Program-made: the position numbers and the translations under genes
The notes under the pieces: model-generated
What the model was told of the DNA's origin: nothing
Databases searched by the model: none
Seen by the model: only the letters and a program-made list of their open reading frames with translations
In this document: positions 32,022 through 41,257 of the stretch, piece after piece
How the letters are laid out: each line of letters begins with the position of its first letter
Position numbering within the stretch: the stretch's first letter is position 1
Assembly (NCBI RefSeq): GCF_008017545.1
Contig: NZ_VRTZ01000001.1
Location: 1,081,741 to 1,145,740 of the forward strand
From: Homoserinibacter sp. GY 40078
GTDB taxonomy: Bacteria > Actinomycetota > Actinomycetes > Actinomycetales > Microbacteriaceae
Direction: 5' to 3'
DNA: 64,000 bases

Positions 32022-34919
32022 TCAGGCGGCGCGGCGGCGGCGCAGCACGAGGAACACGATCGCGGCGATGATCAGCAGCCCGATCAGCACGGCGACCACG
32101 GTCGCCCACACCGGCCATGCGGTCGCGGTCGGCTCGACGTCCGTCTCCTCGCCGTCGATCGCCTCGACGTCCGGGGTCGGCTCGGCGGTCGTGGCGCAGC
32201 CGGCCTCGACCGGTGCGACGATCGTCACCGGATCGAGTGCCTCGCCCTCGGGGTAGGTGCCGAATGCGGCCGAGCCGGATGCGGTGAGCGTCGCGGCGAC
32301 GTCCGTCCACGTGAGGGTGTCGCCGTCACGGGCCGGCTCCACATCCGAGAGGCCGAGTTCCGCGAACTCGACGCCGGTCTGCGCTACCTCGGCGCCGTCC
32401 TGCGTGGTGCCGAAGACGTCGAGCAGGAGCACGGTGCGCTCGCCGTCGGCGACGATGCGCGGGTTGGCGACCGTGGTGTCGAGCGCGCCGTCGTGGCCCG
32501 TGAACCGCACCGACCCGGTGAAACTCACGTCCAGCAGCAACTCGTCCGCGTCGATGCCACCCGTGCCGCCGCTCCAGGTGAACACGGGGGTGTCGTAGCT
32601 CGCGCCGCCGTCGGTCGTCCACTCGCCGTTCGCGATGGCTCCGTCGATATACGCGCGGAAGCTCTCCTTGAAGCCCCAGACGATCTCGGCATCCGAGACG
32701 GTGCAGGGGAGTGCCGTGGCCTCCGCGATCTCGATCACGACGCCGCGGTTCACCGAACCCTGCAGGGTGAGGGTGTGGCGGCCCGTGAGGCCCGCGGGGA
32801 GGACGCCCTCCCAGCGCACACGACCCTCGGAGTCCGCGGTCGCGTTCTCGTCGAGCACGGTCGGGGTCGAGTAGGCGACCACGAGGATGCCGGTCTCGTT
32901 CGGCTCGAAGCCGCCGGCCTCGATCACCACCGTGCCTCCGGGTACGGGTGAGCCCGTGAGGGTGATGCCGCTGGTGGCCGGGGGAGTGGTCGCCGGCGTT
33001 CGCGTCGTCGACACCGAGCTCGCTGCGGTGATCACGACGCCGCCCAGCGAGCTGCCGGCGGACCCCGCGACGAACGACACCGGGTCGAGCGCCGTGCCCG
33101 CGGAGTAGAACGACGAGAAAGCGTCGGCGCCGGTGCTCGTGAGCGTCGCGGGTACGCCCGAGTACCGCAGCGAACCATCCGCCCCGGTGGTGCGCGCTCC
33201 GGACGAGAGTGCGAGCGTCGCGAACGCGATCCGTGATCCACCGTCCACCCGCACGAGGAGGGTGCCGCGGCTGGACGAGTCGATCCGAACCTGCGGGTCC
33301 GACAGCCGCAGGTCGAGCTGGCCGCCGTGACCCGTGAACCGAACGGAGCCGGCGTAGGAGACCGTTCCCGTTCCGTTCGCGAGAGTCGCGTCGCCCGCCT
33401 GGGGGAAGACGTATCCGCTGCTCGAGTTCGAGACGCCGCTCGTGGTGATGGTGCCCTGCGCGATGGGTCCGGTGACGTAGGAGCGGAAGCTCGCCTTCAC
33501 GCCCCAGGTCAGGCGGCCGGCGGCCGGCGTGGGCGTCGACGGCGTGCCGGGCTCGTCCGTGCCGGGCTCCTCGGTGCCGGGCTCCTCGGTGCCCGGGTCT
33601 TCGCCCGGGTAGATGGTGTTCCAGGTGTCGGTGGTGATGGTGACGGGGGTTCGGGCGTAGATGGTGTCGGTGGTGGGGGTGGTGTGGCCTTGCCAGACGA
33701 TGACTTCGTAGTTCTGGGTGGGGTCGAGTGTGTCGGGGGTGGCGGTGAGGGTTTTGTCGAAGGTGCCGCCGGTGATGGCGCCGGGGGTCATCCAGTAGCC
33801 GAAGGCGGCGTATCCGTCGGTTGCGGTGACTGCTGCTTCGGTGCCTTCGATGATGAGGGCGGCGTAGGCGCCGGTGATGTCGCCGAAGTTGGTTCCGGTG
33901 ACGCGGACGGTGAGGCCGGTGGTCTCGGATGCGTCGGAGACGGTCGCCTCGATCGACGGACCGGGAGCCGGTTCGGGGAAGCTCACGGGAACGAACTGGT
34001 CGAAGGTGTAGGTGGCGTTCGCGCCGCTGCCCGAGTTGTGGTCGAGGCGCACGGCGATGCCGCACTGCTCGGCGCCGTCATCGGTGGTGACCGCGTCGAG
34101 GCAGGTCTTGGTGCCGAACGCGGAGGTGACCGCGACGGTCGTCGTGAACGTCCAGATGCCGTCCTCGATGGTGCCGATCTGCGTGGTTCCCGGGGTCGCT
34201 GCGATGCCGGGCTGCACCACCCACTTCTGTGCGGTGCTCTCGCAGTTGCCGGTGCCCCCGGCTCGTCCGCTCGCACCGGATCCGGGCTCCCCAGCCGGAG
34301 CGACGCAGTACATGAGATACAGGCCCGTGGTGAGGGTCGATCCGCTCGTCGCGCTGTAGGTGGTGGGGAACACACCGGTCACCTCGACGCTGCCGTCGGC
34401 GAGCCCGCTGTCGTCGACCGCGATGCCGAAGTCCGGGAGCGCCGGCGGGTAGATGGTGTTCCAGGTGTCGGTGGTGATGGTGACGGGGGTTCGGGCGTAG
34501 ATGGTGTCGGTGGTGGGGGTGGTGTGGCCTTGCCAGACGATGACTTCGTAGTTCTGGGTGGGGTCGAGTGTGTCGGGGGTGGCGGTGAGGGTTTTGTCGA
34601 AGGTGCCGCCGGTGATGGCGCCGGGGGTCATCCAGTAGCCGAAGGCGGCGTATCCCTCGGTTGCGGTGACTGCTGCTTCGGTGCCTTCGATGATGAGGGC
34701 GGCGTAGGCGCCGGTGATGTCGCCGAAGTTGGTTCCGGTGACGCGGACGGTGAGGCCGGTGGTCTCGGACGCGTCGGTCACGGTCGCCTCGATCGACGGA
34801 CCGGACACCGCGGTGGCGACACCCGCGGGCGCGACGACGGCCGCGAGCGCGAGCAGGGGGATGAGCAGGAAGGCGATCCACGGCGCACGAGGGCGCACGC
34901 GGTCTGGCGCGTAAGACAA
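32022..34919 (-). CDS. HtaA-domain cell-surface haem-binding protein
   Basis: 965 residues, surface-anchored. A signal peptide (1-38) is followed by a ~120-residue repeat at 39-158 and again at 319-438, a separate domain with several Cys between them, and an acidic Pro-Gly-Thr linker. Two HtaA domains follow, at ~470-640 (LTWGVKASFRSYVTGPIA) and ~745-910 (IVWGFKESFRAYIDGAIA), with an Ig-like segment between them. A C-terminal membrane helix and RRRRAA tail anchor it. HtaA domains bind haem through conserved Tyr/His in iron-limited actinobacteria. Start TTG at 34919 with GGAGAA upstream. A DtxR box lies ~60 nt upstream, so it should be induced by iron starvation. Confidence 0.9.
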   Translation of the reverse strand: MSYAPDRVRPRAPWIAFLLIPLLALAAVVAPAGVATAVSGPSIEATVTDASETTGLTVRVTGTNFGDITGAYAALIIEGTEAAVTATEGYAAFGYWMTPGAITGGTFDKTLTATPDTLDPTQNYEVIVWQGHTTPTTDTIYARTPVTITTDTWNTIYPPALPDFGIAVDDSGLADGSVEVTGVFPTTYSATSGSTLTTGLYLMYCVAPAGEPGSGASGRAGGTGNCESTAQKWVVQPGIAATPGTTQIGTIEDGIWTFTTTVAVTSAFGTKTCLDAVTTDDGAEQCGIAVRLDHNSGSGANATYTFDQFVPVSFPEPAPGPSIEATVSDASETTGLTVRVTGTNFGDITGAYAALIIEGTEAAVTATDGYAAFGYWMTPGAITGGTFDKTLTATPDTLDPTQNYEVIVWQGHTTPTTDTIYARTPVTITTDTWNTIYPGEDPGTEEPGTEEPGTDEPGTPSTPTPAAGRLTWGVKASFRSYVTGPIAQGTITTSGVSNSSSGYVFPQAGDATLANGTGTVSYAGSVRFTGHGGQLDLRLSDPQVRIDSSSRGTLLVRVDGGSRIAFATLALSSGARTTGADGSLRYSGVPATLTSTGADAFSSFYSAGTALDPVSFVAGSAGSSLGGVVITAASSVSTTRTPATTPPATSGITLTGSPVPGGTVVIEAGGFEPNETGILVVAYSTPTVLDENATADSEGRVRWEGVLPAGLTGRHTLTLQGSVNRGVVIEIAEATALPCTVSDAEIVWGFKESFRAYIDGAIANGEWTTDGGASYDTPVFTWSGGTGGIDADELLLDVSFTGSVRFTGHDGALDTTVANPRIVADGERTVLLLDVFGTTQDGAEVAQTGVEFAELGLSDVEPARDGDTLTWTDVAATLTASGSAAFGTYPEGEALDPVTIVAPVEAGCATTAEPTPDVEAIDGEETDVEPTATAWPVWATVVAVLIGLLIIAAIVFLVLRRRRAA
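33606..33964 (-). repeat. Intragenic repeat copy A in the HtaA gene
   Basis: 359 bases that match 34446-34804 with four differences (33816, 33930, 33938, 33939). It encodes residues 319-438 of the surface protein. The 840-bp offset keeps the reading frame. Confidence 0.95.
34446..34804 (-). repeat. Intragenic repeat copy B in the HtaA gene
   Basis: Partner of the repeat at 33606-33964, encoding residues 39-158 directly after the signal peptide. Only two residues differ in the encoded repeats (Glu/Asp and Thr/Ser). Codon choice in both copies is less GC-biased than in the rest of the gene. Confidence 0.95.
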
Positions 34920-34980
34920 CAGTTCTCCGAAGGGGTTTCAGGGGCTCTCTCGTCACGCGACGCGCACCATCGCGAGTGAC

Positions 34981-34999
34981 TCAGGTAAGGCTTACCTTA
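34981..34999. promoter_or_regulatory. DtxR/IdeR iron box
   Basis: A 19-bp operator (TCAGGTAAGGCTTACCTTA) with a perfect 15-base palindrome at 34983-34997. It closely fits the DtxR/IdeR consensus and lies ~62 nt upstream of the HtaA-protein start. The regulator is probably the DtxR-family protein at 61194-61886. Confidence 0.88.
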
Positions 35000-35076
35000 T
35001 CTAACTGGAGCGTCTTGTGTCGAATCCCTCTCGGCTCCCCGCCGTCCCACGCGGCCCCCGCCGGTAAACTCCCCAG

Positions 35077-36489
35077 GTGACCGTCCGCCTCTACGACAGC
35101 CGATCCCAGGCACTCCGCGACTTCGAGCCGCTCGTGCCCGGCAAGGTCGGCATGTACGTCTGCGGGCCGACCGTGCAGTCCTCCCCGCACGTGGGGCACC
35201 TGCGTTCGGCGCTCGCCTACGACCTCTGGCGGCGGTGGCTGTCGTACCGCGGATACGACGTCACCTTCGTGCGCAACGTGACCGACATCGACGACAAGGT
35301 GCTCGCGAACGCCTCCGAGCACGAGGCATGGTGGGCGGTCGCCTATCGCGTCGAGCTGGAATTCACCGCGGGCTACCGCGCGATCGGCATCCTGCCGCCG
35401 ACCTACGAGCCTCGGGCGACCGCGAGCATCCCGCAGATGCAGGAGATCATCCGCACGCTCATCGAGCGCGGCCACGCCTACGTCGCCGACGACGCTTCGG
35501 GCGACGTCTACTTCGATGTCCGTACGTGGCCCGACTACGGCGCGCTCACCCGGCAGAGGCTCGACGACATGAGCGACTCGCCGGACGCGGCCACCCGCGG
35601 CAAGCGCGACCCCCGCGACTTCGCCCTCTGGAAGGGCGCGAAAGACGGCGAGCCCGAGTCGGCATCCTGGGCGTCGCCCTGGGGCGCGGGCCGACCCGGA
35701 TGGCACATCGAGTGCTCGGCGATGTCGAAGCGCTATCTGGGATCCGAGTTCGACATCCACGGCGGCGGGCTCGACCTGCGATTCCCCCACCACGAGAACG
35801 AGCTCGCCCAGTCGACGGCAGCGGGCGACGGTTTCGCCCGCTACTGGGTGCACAACGGCATCGTCATGGTCGAGGGCCAGAAGATGTCGAAGTCGCTCGG
35901 CAACTCGATCTTCGCCTCCGAGTTCCTCGCGCTCGCTCCGCCCGTGGTCGTCCGCTACTACCTCGCGAGCGCGCACTACCGCTCCGCGATCGACTACCAC
36001 CCCGGGGCGCTCGAGGAAGCGGAGGCCGCGCTCGACCGCATCGCCGGCTTCCTGCGCCGCGCGGAGTCCGCGCTCGAACACGCGCACGTCGCGGGCCCCG
36101 GAGACGGGCGCGTCCCGGATGCGTTCGGTGCCGCCCTCGACGACGACCTCGGAGTGCCGCAGGCGCTCGGCGTGCTGCACGAGACGGTGCGGGCGGGTAA
36201 CAGCGCCCTCGACTCGGGCGACCTCGAGACCGTGGCGGTGCTGCGTGAACAGGTCCACGCGATGACGCGCGTGCTCGGCGTCGACCCGACCGCGCCGGAG
36301 TGGAGCGGGGGAGGCGTCTCGGATGTGGAGTTCGCCCTCGCGAGCCTCGTCGAGCGTCTGCTCGCCGACCGGACGGCCGCGCGCGCGGCGAAGGACTTCG
36401 CGGCGGCCGATCGCATCCGCGACGAGTTGACGGCAGCCGGCATCTCGATCGACGACACACCCGCGGGCGCTCGCTGGAGCCTCGCGTGA
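35077..36489 (+). CDS. cysS: Cysteine--tRNA ligase
   Basis: Charges tRNA-Cys. 470 residues, class I synthetase: the HIGH-type motif HVGH is in [20 protein letters not shown], the zinc-binding Cys/His set includes WHIECSAM and HHENELAQS, and KMSKS is in [14 protein letters not shown] start at 35077, 78 nt after the divergent iron box. It is followed by rlmB, the standard actinobacterial order. The ligase reads as CysS rather than the mycothiol enzyme MshC because of its length and the intact anticodon-binding C-terminal region. Confidence 0.95.
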   Translation: MTVRLYDSRSQALRDFEPLVPGKVGMYVCGPTVQSSPHVGHLRSALAYDLWRRWLSYRGYDVTFVRNVTDIDDKVLANASEHEAWWAVAYRVELEFTAGYRAIGILPPTYEPRATASIPQMQEIIRTLIERGHAYVADDASGDVYFDVRTWPDYGALTRQRLDDMSDSPDAATRGKRDPRDFALWKGAKDGEPESASWASPWGAGRPGWHIECSAMSKRYLGSEFDIHGGGLDLRFPHHENELAQSTAAGDGFARYWVHNGIVMVEGQKMSKSLGNSIFASEFLALAPPVVVRYYLASAHYRSAIDYHPGALEEAEAALDRIAGFLRRAESALEHAHVAGPGDGRVPDAFGAALDDDLGVPQALGVLHETVRAGNSALDSGDLETVAVLREQVHAMTRVLGVDPTAPEWSGGGVSDVEFALASLVERLLADRTAARAAKDFAAADRIRDELTAAGISIDDTPAGARWSLA

Positions 36490-36505
36490 GACAGGGGAGC
36501 ATTCG

Positions 36506-37483
36506 ATGACCAAGCCGGGACGTCCGGGCGCACGCAAGGGCAAGAAGGGCGCGAGCGTCGGAACCGGCGGCCACGGCCGCAAGGCGCTCGAGGGCAAGGG
36601 GCCGACGCCCAAGGCGGAGGACCGCAGCTGGCACGTCGCCGGCAAGAGGAAGGCCGCCCAGGATCGGCTCGACGCCGCACGGGCGCGCCACGGCAAGGGC
36701 GACGCGCCCGCGAAGCGCCCGCAACGGGCGAAGCGGTCCGAGGACGAGCTCGTCACGGGGCGCAACTCCGTGGTCGAGGCGCTCCGGGCCCGCATCCCCG
36801 CGACGGCTCTCTACATCGCCGCGCGCGTCGAGATGGACGACCGGGTGAAGGAGGCGCTGTCGATTGCGACGAAGCGCGACATCCCCGTGCTCGAGGTGAT
36901 GCGTGCCGAGCTCGACCGCATGAGCGGACCCGACGGCGTGCACCAGGGCGTGGCGCTCAAGGTGCCGCCGTACGAGTACGCGCATCCGCTCGACCTCCTC
37001 GACCGCGCGGATCGCACGGGTCGCCCTCCGCTCCTCGTCGCGCTCGACGGGGTCACCGATCCGCGCAACCTCGGGGCGATCATCCGGTCGGCGGGCGCGT
37101 TCGGCGCCCACGGCGTGATCGTGCCGCAGCGGCGGTCGGTCGGCATGACCGCTGCTGCGTGGAAGACGTCGGCGGGTGCTGCGGTGCGCGTGCCGGTCGC
37201 GATGGCCGCGAACCTCACCCAGTCGCTCGAGGCGCTCAAGAAGGCAGGGGTGTTCGTGCTCGGGCTCGACGGCGGAGGTGACGTGCCGCTGCCCGGCATC
37301 TCGTTCGCCGACCGCCCGATCGTCATCGTCGTGGGCTCCGAAGGCAAGGGGCTCTCGCGTCTCGTCACCGAGACCTGCGATGCCGTGGTGTCGATCCCGA
37401 TCTCGGCCGACACCGAGTCGCTCAACGCAGGCATCGCGGTCTCGGTCGCCCTCTACGAGGTCGCGAAGCTCCGCGCGGAATAG
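36506..37483 (+). CDS. rlmB: 23S rRNA (guanosine-2'-O-)-methyltransferase RlmB
   Basis: SPOUT methyltransferase, 325 residues, expected to modify G2251 in 23S rRNA. A basic, disordered N-terminal extension of ~80 residues (many Lys/Arg/Gly) precedes the substrate-binding domain starting GRNSVVEALRARIPATALYI. The SPOUT motifs are GVTDPRNLGAIIRSAGAFGA, VVGSEGKGLSRLV and SLNAGIAVSVALYE. Downstream of cysS by 16 nt. The long basic tail is usual for actinobacterial members. Confidence 0.94.
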   Translation: MTKPGRPGARKGKKGASVGTGGHGRKALEGKGPTPKAEDRSWHVAGKRKAAQDRLDAARARHGKGDAPAKRPQRAKRSEDELVTGRNSVVEALRARIPATALYIAARVEMDDRVKEALSIATKRDIPVLEVMRAELDRMSGPDGVHQGVALKVPPYEYAHPLDLLDRADRTGRPPLLVALDGVTDPRNLGAIIRSAGAFGAHGVIVPQRRSVGMTAAAWKTSAGAAVRVPVAMAANLTQSLEALKKAGVFVLGLDGGGDVPLPGISFADRPIVIVVGSEGKGLSRLVTETCDAVVSIPISADTESLNAGIAVSVALYEVAKLRAE

Positions 37484-37496
37484 CCGCCGGGCCCGC

Positions 37497-38783
37497 TCAG
37501 ACCTTCGCGCGCCAGTCCTCTTCGCCGTCGTCCGCCACCGCGACCGGCAGCGTGATGGCCGCGGTCATCGGGCCGACCACCGTCACCTCGTCGCGGCGGT
37601 GCCGCAGGATCGTGTCGACGTAGGACGTGAGCGCTTCGGCGAGGGGGACGTTGCGTCCCTCGTTCTGCGAGAGGTACCAGCGGTGGTCGAGCAGCTGGTG
37701 GAACACTTCGGCGGGTTCGAGCTTGCCGCGCAGGTCCCGCGGGATGGCGCGGACGACGGGCTCGAAGACCGACACGAGCCACTGGTGCGCGACGACCTCC
37801 TCGTCCTCGTCGGCCTTGCCGCGGATCGCGCGGAACGAGTCGAGGTCGTTGAGCAGCCGGCGCGCCTGGTTCTCTCCGGCGTCGAGGCCCGTGAGGCGCA
37901 GCAACCGCCGCGAATGATGTCCGGCGTCGACCACCTTCGGCTGGATGCGCACCCGGGTGCCGTCGCCGTCCTTGCGGATCGAGAGCTCCTCGATGTCGAA
38001 GCCCAGCTCGTTGAGCCGCTCCACCCGCTCACGAATGCGCCAGCGCTCCGACTCGGGGAAGGTCTCGGATGCGGTCAGCTCCTGCCAGAGCGAGCGGTAC
38101 GCCGCGACGATGCCATCCGCGATCTCCACCGGGTCGATGCCCTCGTCGAGTCGCCCGCCCGACTGCAGGTCGAGCAGCTCGCCCGCGATGTTCACCCGGC
38201 CGATCTCGAGGTCGTTCTCGCGCTGACCGTTCGAGAGACCACCCTCGTAGAGCTTGCCGGTCTCGGCGTCGACGAGGTACGCCGCGAAGGCCCCCGCGTC
38301 GCGGCGGAAGAGAGTGTTCGAGAGCGAGACGTCGCCCCAGAAGAAGCCAATGATGTGGAGCCGGGCGAGCAGCACGGCGAGCGCGTCCACGAGGCGCGTC
38401 GCGGTGTCGGGGCGCAGAGCCTGCGAGTAGAGGGCGCGATAGGGGAGCGAGAACCGCAGGTGCCGGGTCACCAGTGCGGGCGAGAGCTCCTCGCCGTCCG
38501 GTGAGACGCGACCCGTGATCACCGCGACCGGCTCCACGGACGGCACGTCGAGGCGCTGCAGGGTCCGCAGGATCTCGTACTCGCGTCGGGCGAGCTCGGC
38601 GGAGGTCTCCTTGATCGCCACGACGAAGCCCTCGAGATGCACGAAGCGCACGAGGTGGCGCGAGATCCCCTTCGGGAGCGCGGCGATCGTCTCGTCGGGC
38701 CACAGCTCGAGCGGAAGCTCCCACGGGAGGTCGAGCAGGGCGGGGTCCGGCATCGCGGACGTGATGGAGAGGGAGGAGCTCAC
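37497..38783 (-). CDS. DUF4032 domain protein
   Basis: 428 residues of a conserved actinobacterial family. The N-terminal ~300 residues look like a degenerate protein-kinase/lipopolysaccharide-kinase fold: FVVAIKETSAELARREYEIL, LARLHIIGFFWGDVSLSNTL (a catalytic-loop-like H/D...N) and AYLVDAETGKLYEG (DFG-position). The C-terminal ~100 residues are the DUF4032 domain. GTG start at 38783. It converges on rlmB with only 13 nt between stops. Kinase activity is not established. Confidence 0.85.
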   Translation of the reverse strand: MSSSLSITSAMPDPALLDLPWELPLELWPDETIAALPKGISRHLVRFVHLEGFVVAIKETSAELARREYEILRTLQRLDVPSVEPVAVITGRVSPDGEELSPALVTRHLRFSLPYRALYSQALRPDTATRLVDALAVLLARLHIIGFFWGDVSLSNTLFRRDAGAFAAYLVDAETGKLYEGGLSNGQRENDLEIGRVNIAGELLDLQSGGRLDEGIDPVEIADGIVAAYRSLWQELTASETFPESERWRIRERVERLNELGFDIEELSIRKDGDGTRVRIQPKVVDAGHHSRRLLRLTGLDAGENQARRLLNDLDSFRAIRGKADEDEEVVAHQWLVSVFEPVVRAIPRDLRGKLEPAEVFHQLLDHRWYLSQNEGRNVPLAEALTSYVDTILRHRRDEVTVVGPMTAAITLPVAVADDGEEDWRAKV

Positions 38784-38806
38784 ACGACGACCCTATTCGG
38801 AACGAC

Positions 38807-38838
38807 GGAGGCCGCACCCCTCACGGGATGCGGCCTCC
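38807..38838 (-). terminator. Terminator of the ABC ATPase gene
   Basis: A 10-bp perfect stem (38807-38816 with 38829-38838), 18 nt after the ugpC-like stop and just upstream of the DUF4032 gene start. No U-tract. Confidence 0.6.
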
Positions 38839-38855
38839 TGAGATCAACTGGCGCG

Positions 38856-39965
38856 TTACGCGGTCGCCTTCGACGCGATCGGGGCGGCGTTGAGGCGCTC
38901 GCCCGACTCGACGTCGAACACGTGCACGTGCTGCGGAACGGGGGTCACCACGACCTTGTCGCCCGCCTCCGGGTGGCTGCGGCCGTCGACGCGCGCGATG
39001 ATGTCGACGCGCTCGCCCTCGATGTCCGCGTGGCCGTAGAGGTAGCCGTCGGCGCCGAGCTCCTCGACGACGTCGACCTCGACCGACAGGCCCTCACCCG
39101 AGGTCGCGATCTGCACGTCCTCGGGGCGGATGCCGACGATCGCCTTGCTGCCCGTGGCGGATGCCAGCACGTCGCGCTCGATCGCCGCCGTGGAGGTGCC
39201 GAACTTCACACCGCCGTCGACGATCTCGGTCGGGAACAGGTTCATGGCGGGGCTGCCGATGAAGCCGGCGACGAACACGTTGTTCGGGGTCTCGTAGAGG
39301 TCGCGCGGGGTGCCGACCTGCTGGAGCACGCCGTCCTTCAGGACCGCGATGCGGTCGCCCATCGTGAGCGCCTCGGTCTGGTCGTGGGTGACGTAGACCG
39401 TGGTGACGCCGAGGCGGCGCTGCAGCGACGCGATCTGGGTACGAGTCTGAACGCGCAGCTTCGCGTCGAGGTTCGAGAGCGGCTCGTCCATGAGGAAGAC
39501 CTGGGGCTGACGGACGATCGCGCGGCCCATGGCGACGCGCTGACGCTGACCACCGGAGAGCGCCTTCGGCTTGCGGCCGAGGTAGGGCTCGAGGTCGAGA
39601 AGCTTCGCAGCCTCGAGAACACGAGAGGCCCGCTCCTCCTTACCGACGCCCGCGATCTTCAGGGCGAAGCCCATGTTCTCGGCGACGGTCATGTGCGGGT
39701 AGAGCGCGTAGTTCTGGAAGACCATGGCGATGTCGCGGTCCTTCGGCGGGACGTCGGTGACGTCGCGGTCGCCGATAAGGATGCGGCCGTCGTTGACCTC
39801 TTCGAGGCCCGCGAGCATGCGGAGGGTCGTGGACTTTCCGCAGCCGGAGGGACCGACGAGGACGAGGAACTCGCCGTCGGCGACCTCGAGGTCGATCTGG
39901 TCGACCGCGGGGCGAGTCGATCCGGGATAGATGCGGGTGGCCTTGTCGAACGTGACGGTTGCCAT
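38856..39965 (-). CDS. ugpC: ABC transporter ATP-binding protein (UgpC/MsmX type)
   Basis: 369-residue ATPase of the carbohydrate importer class (CUT1) that typically energises several sugar or glycerol-3-phosphate transporters. Walker [11 protein letters not shown], signature LSGGQRQRVAMGRAIV, Walker B VFLMDEPLSNLDAKL, and a C-terminal regulatory TOBE domain (VGIRPEDVQI onwards). The ATG at 39965 has GGAGAA at good spacing; the longer frame upstream is not supported. No permease or binding-protein genes are adjacent, which fits a shared, orphan MsmX/UgpC-like ATPase. The gene symbol is by similarity only. Confidence 0.88.
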   Translation of the reverse strand: MATVTFDKATRIYPGSTRPAVDQIDLEVADGEFLVLVGPSGCGKSTTLRMLAGLEEVNDGRILIGDRDVTDVPPKDRDIAMVFQNYALYPHMTVAENMGFALKIAGVGKEERASRVLEAAKLLDLEPYLGRKPKALSGGQRQRVAMGRAIVRQPQVFLMDEPLSNLDAKLRVQTRTQIASLQRRLGVTTVYVTHDQTEALTMGDRIAVLKDGVLQQVGTPRDLYETPNNVFVAGFIGSPAMNLFPTEIVDGGVKFGTSTAAIERDVLASATGSKAIVGIRPEDVQIATSGEGLSVEVDVVEELGADGYLYGHADIEGERVDIIARVDGRSHPEAGDKVVVTPVPQHVHVFDVESGERLNAAPIASKATA

Positions 39966-40207
39966 CGGTACTTCTCCTTCACCGGCAGGTACGTGCCGGA
40001 CGATCCGTAGTGAATGGAAAGCCGCCGGCGTCATCGCCGACGAACCCGCCCATTATGTCACGGCATCCGATGGGCCACCGTCCCAGCGGTCTTCCGGGCG
40101 CTTCCCAGACAGGATTCCTAGCATCGGAGGGATTGCGCGTTTGGCGTGCGACCCCGGCGCGACGTATTCTGCGGAGCGCGTTCCCCATACCCGAGAACTG
40201 AGGATCG

Positions 40208-41116
40208 ATGACGTACGGCGAGTCCGATCGCCCGGAGCCCGGAGCCAACGATGCCCGGGAGGCCGCGAAGGAGCGCGCCCGCGAACTGCGTACGCAGCAC
40301 AAGAAGCAGGAGCGTCGGCGCCGCCTCGTGCTGCAGTTGAGCGTCGTCGGGGTCTCGCTCGTCGTGCTCGGTGTCGTCGTCGTCACCCTCGTCACCATGA
40401 ACCAGTCGCCGACGCGCGGGCCGCTCAACATGGCCAGCGACGGCATCAAGATCGGCCAGGATCTGAAGGCCGTGCGGACGGTCGCGATCAAGTCGGGCGA
40501 GACCCCGGCGCCGTCGGAGGCGAACCCGGACGGCGTGATCGACATCCAGCTCTACGTCGACTACCTCTGCGCCAACTGCGGCACGTTCGAGCAGAACAAC
40601 TCCGAGCAGCTGCGTAAGTGGGTGGAGGACGGTGCTGCCACGCTCGAGATCCATCCGATCGCGCTGCTCACCACCAAGTCCAACGGCACCCAGTACTCGC
40701 TCCGCGCCGCGAACGCGGCCGCCTGTGTGGCCGAGTACTCGCCCGACGCCTTCCTCGCATTCCACGAGTCGCTCTTCGTGGCCCAGCCGGAGGAGGGCAC
40801 GGAGGGGCTGAGCGATGAGGAGCTCGTCGACCGCGCTGAGCTCGCCGGCGCGACGAGCATCGCCCGGATCGACGCGTGCGTGACCTCCAAGCGCTTCGTG
40901 CCCTGGGTGCAGGCCGCCACGGTCCGCGCCCTCAACGGGCCGATCCCGGGGGCCGACATCCCCGCGATCACGACGGCGCCGACGATCCTCGTGGACGGCA
41001 AGCAGCTCGCCTACACGAAGGACTTCGACCCGCAGGAGCTCGCGCTCGCCGTGACCGACGCCGCCGGCGACCAGTACACAGGCACTCCGACCCCGTCTCC
41101 GACGCCCACCCCGTAG
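40208..41116 (+). CDS. Membrane-anchored DsbA-like thioredoxin-fold protein
   Basis: 302 residues. A charged helical N-terminus (~1-40), one membrane segment (LSVVGVSLVVLGVVVVTLVT), then an extracytoplasmic thioredoxin domain with active-site DYLCANCGTFEQ (CxxC) and the cis-Pro region TTAPTILVDGK. Two further Cys (ACVAEY, DACVTS) could pair. It probably forms or isomerises disulfides in exported proteins. The C-terminus is a Pro-Thr tail. ATG at 40208. Followed by tRNA-Thr. Confidence 0.88.
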   Translation: MTYGESDRPEPGANDAREAAKERARELRTQHKKQERRRRLVLQLSVVGVSLVVLGVVVVTLVTMNQSPTRGPLNMASDGIKIGQDLKAVRTVAIKSGETPAPSEANPDGVIDIQLYVDYLCANCGTFEQNNSEQLRKWVEDGAATLEIHPIALLTTKSNGTQYSLRAANAAACVAEYSPDAFLAFHESLFVAQPEEGTEGLSDEELVDRAELAGATSIARIDACVTSKRFVPWVQAATVRALNGPIPGADIPAITTAPTILVDGKQLAYTKDFDPQELALAVTDAAGDQYTGTPTPSPTPTP

Positions 41117-41166
41117 CGGCGTAGGCTGTCGGATGCGTGCGGCCGACCACCGGGCCGCGACGTTCC

Positions 41167-41243
41167 GCCTCCTTAGCTCAGTCGGCCAGAGCATCGCTCT
41201 TGTAAAGCGAGGGTCGTCGGTTCGAATCCGACAGGGGGCTCCA
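41167..41243 (+). tRNA. tRNA-Thr (UGU)
   Basis: Complete cloverleaf: acceptor GCCTCCT with AGGGGGC, D arm GCTC/GAGC, anticodon loop CTTGTAA (TGT), T arm GTCGG/CCGAC with TTCGAAT, discriminator T and encoded CCA (41241-41243). Confidence 0.97.
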
Positions 41244-41257
41244 CCGGACGGAGGATC

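Noticed and set aside
33606-34804. A CRISPR-like or transposon repeat
   Set aside because: There are only two copies, both in frame within one gene; no spacers, inverted ends or transposase are present. No CRISPR array was seen anywhere in the window.
33327-34979. A 550-codon open frame antisense to the HtaA gene, with Gly/Val repeats
   Set aside because: The repeats mirror those of the real gene on the other strand; the start lacks context and the product is low complexity.
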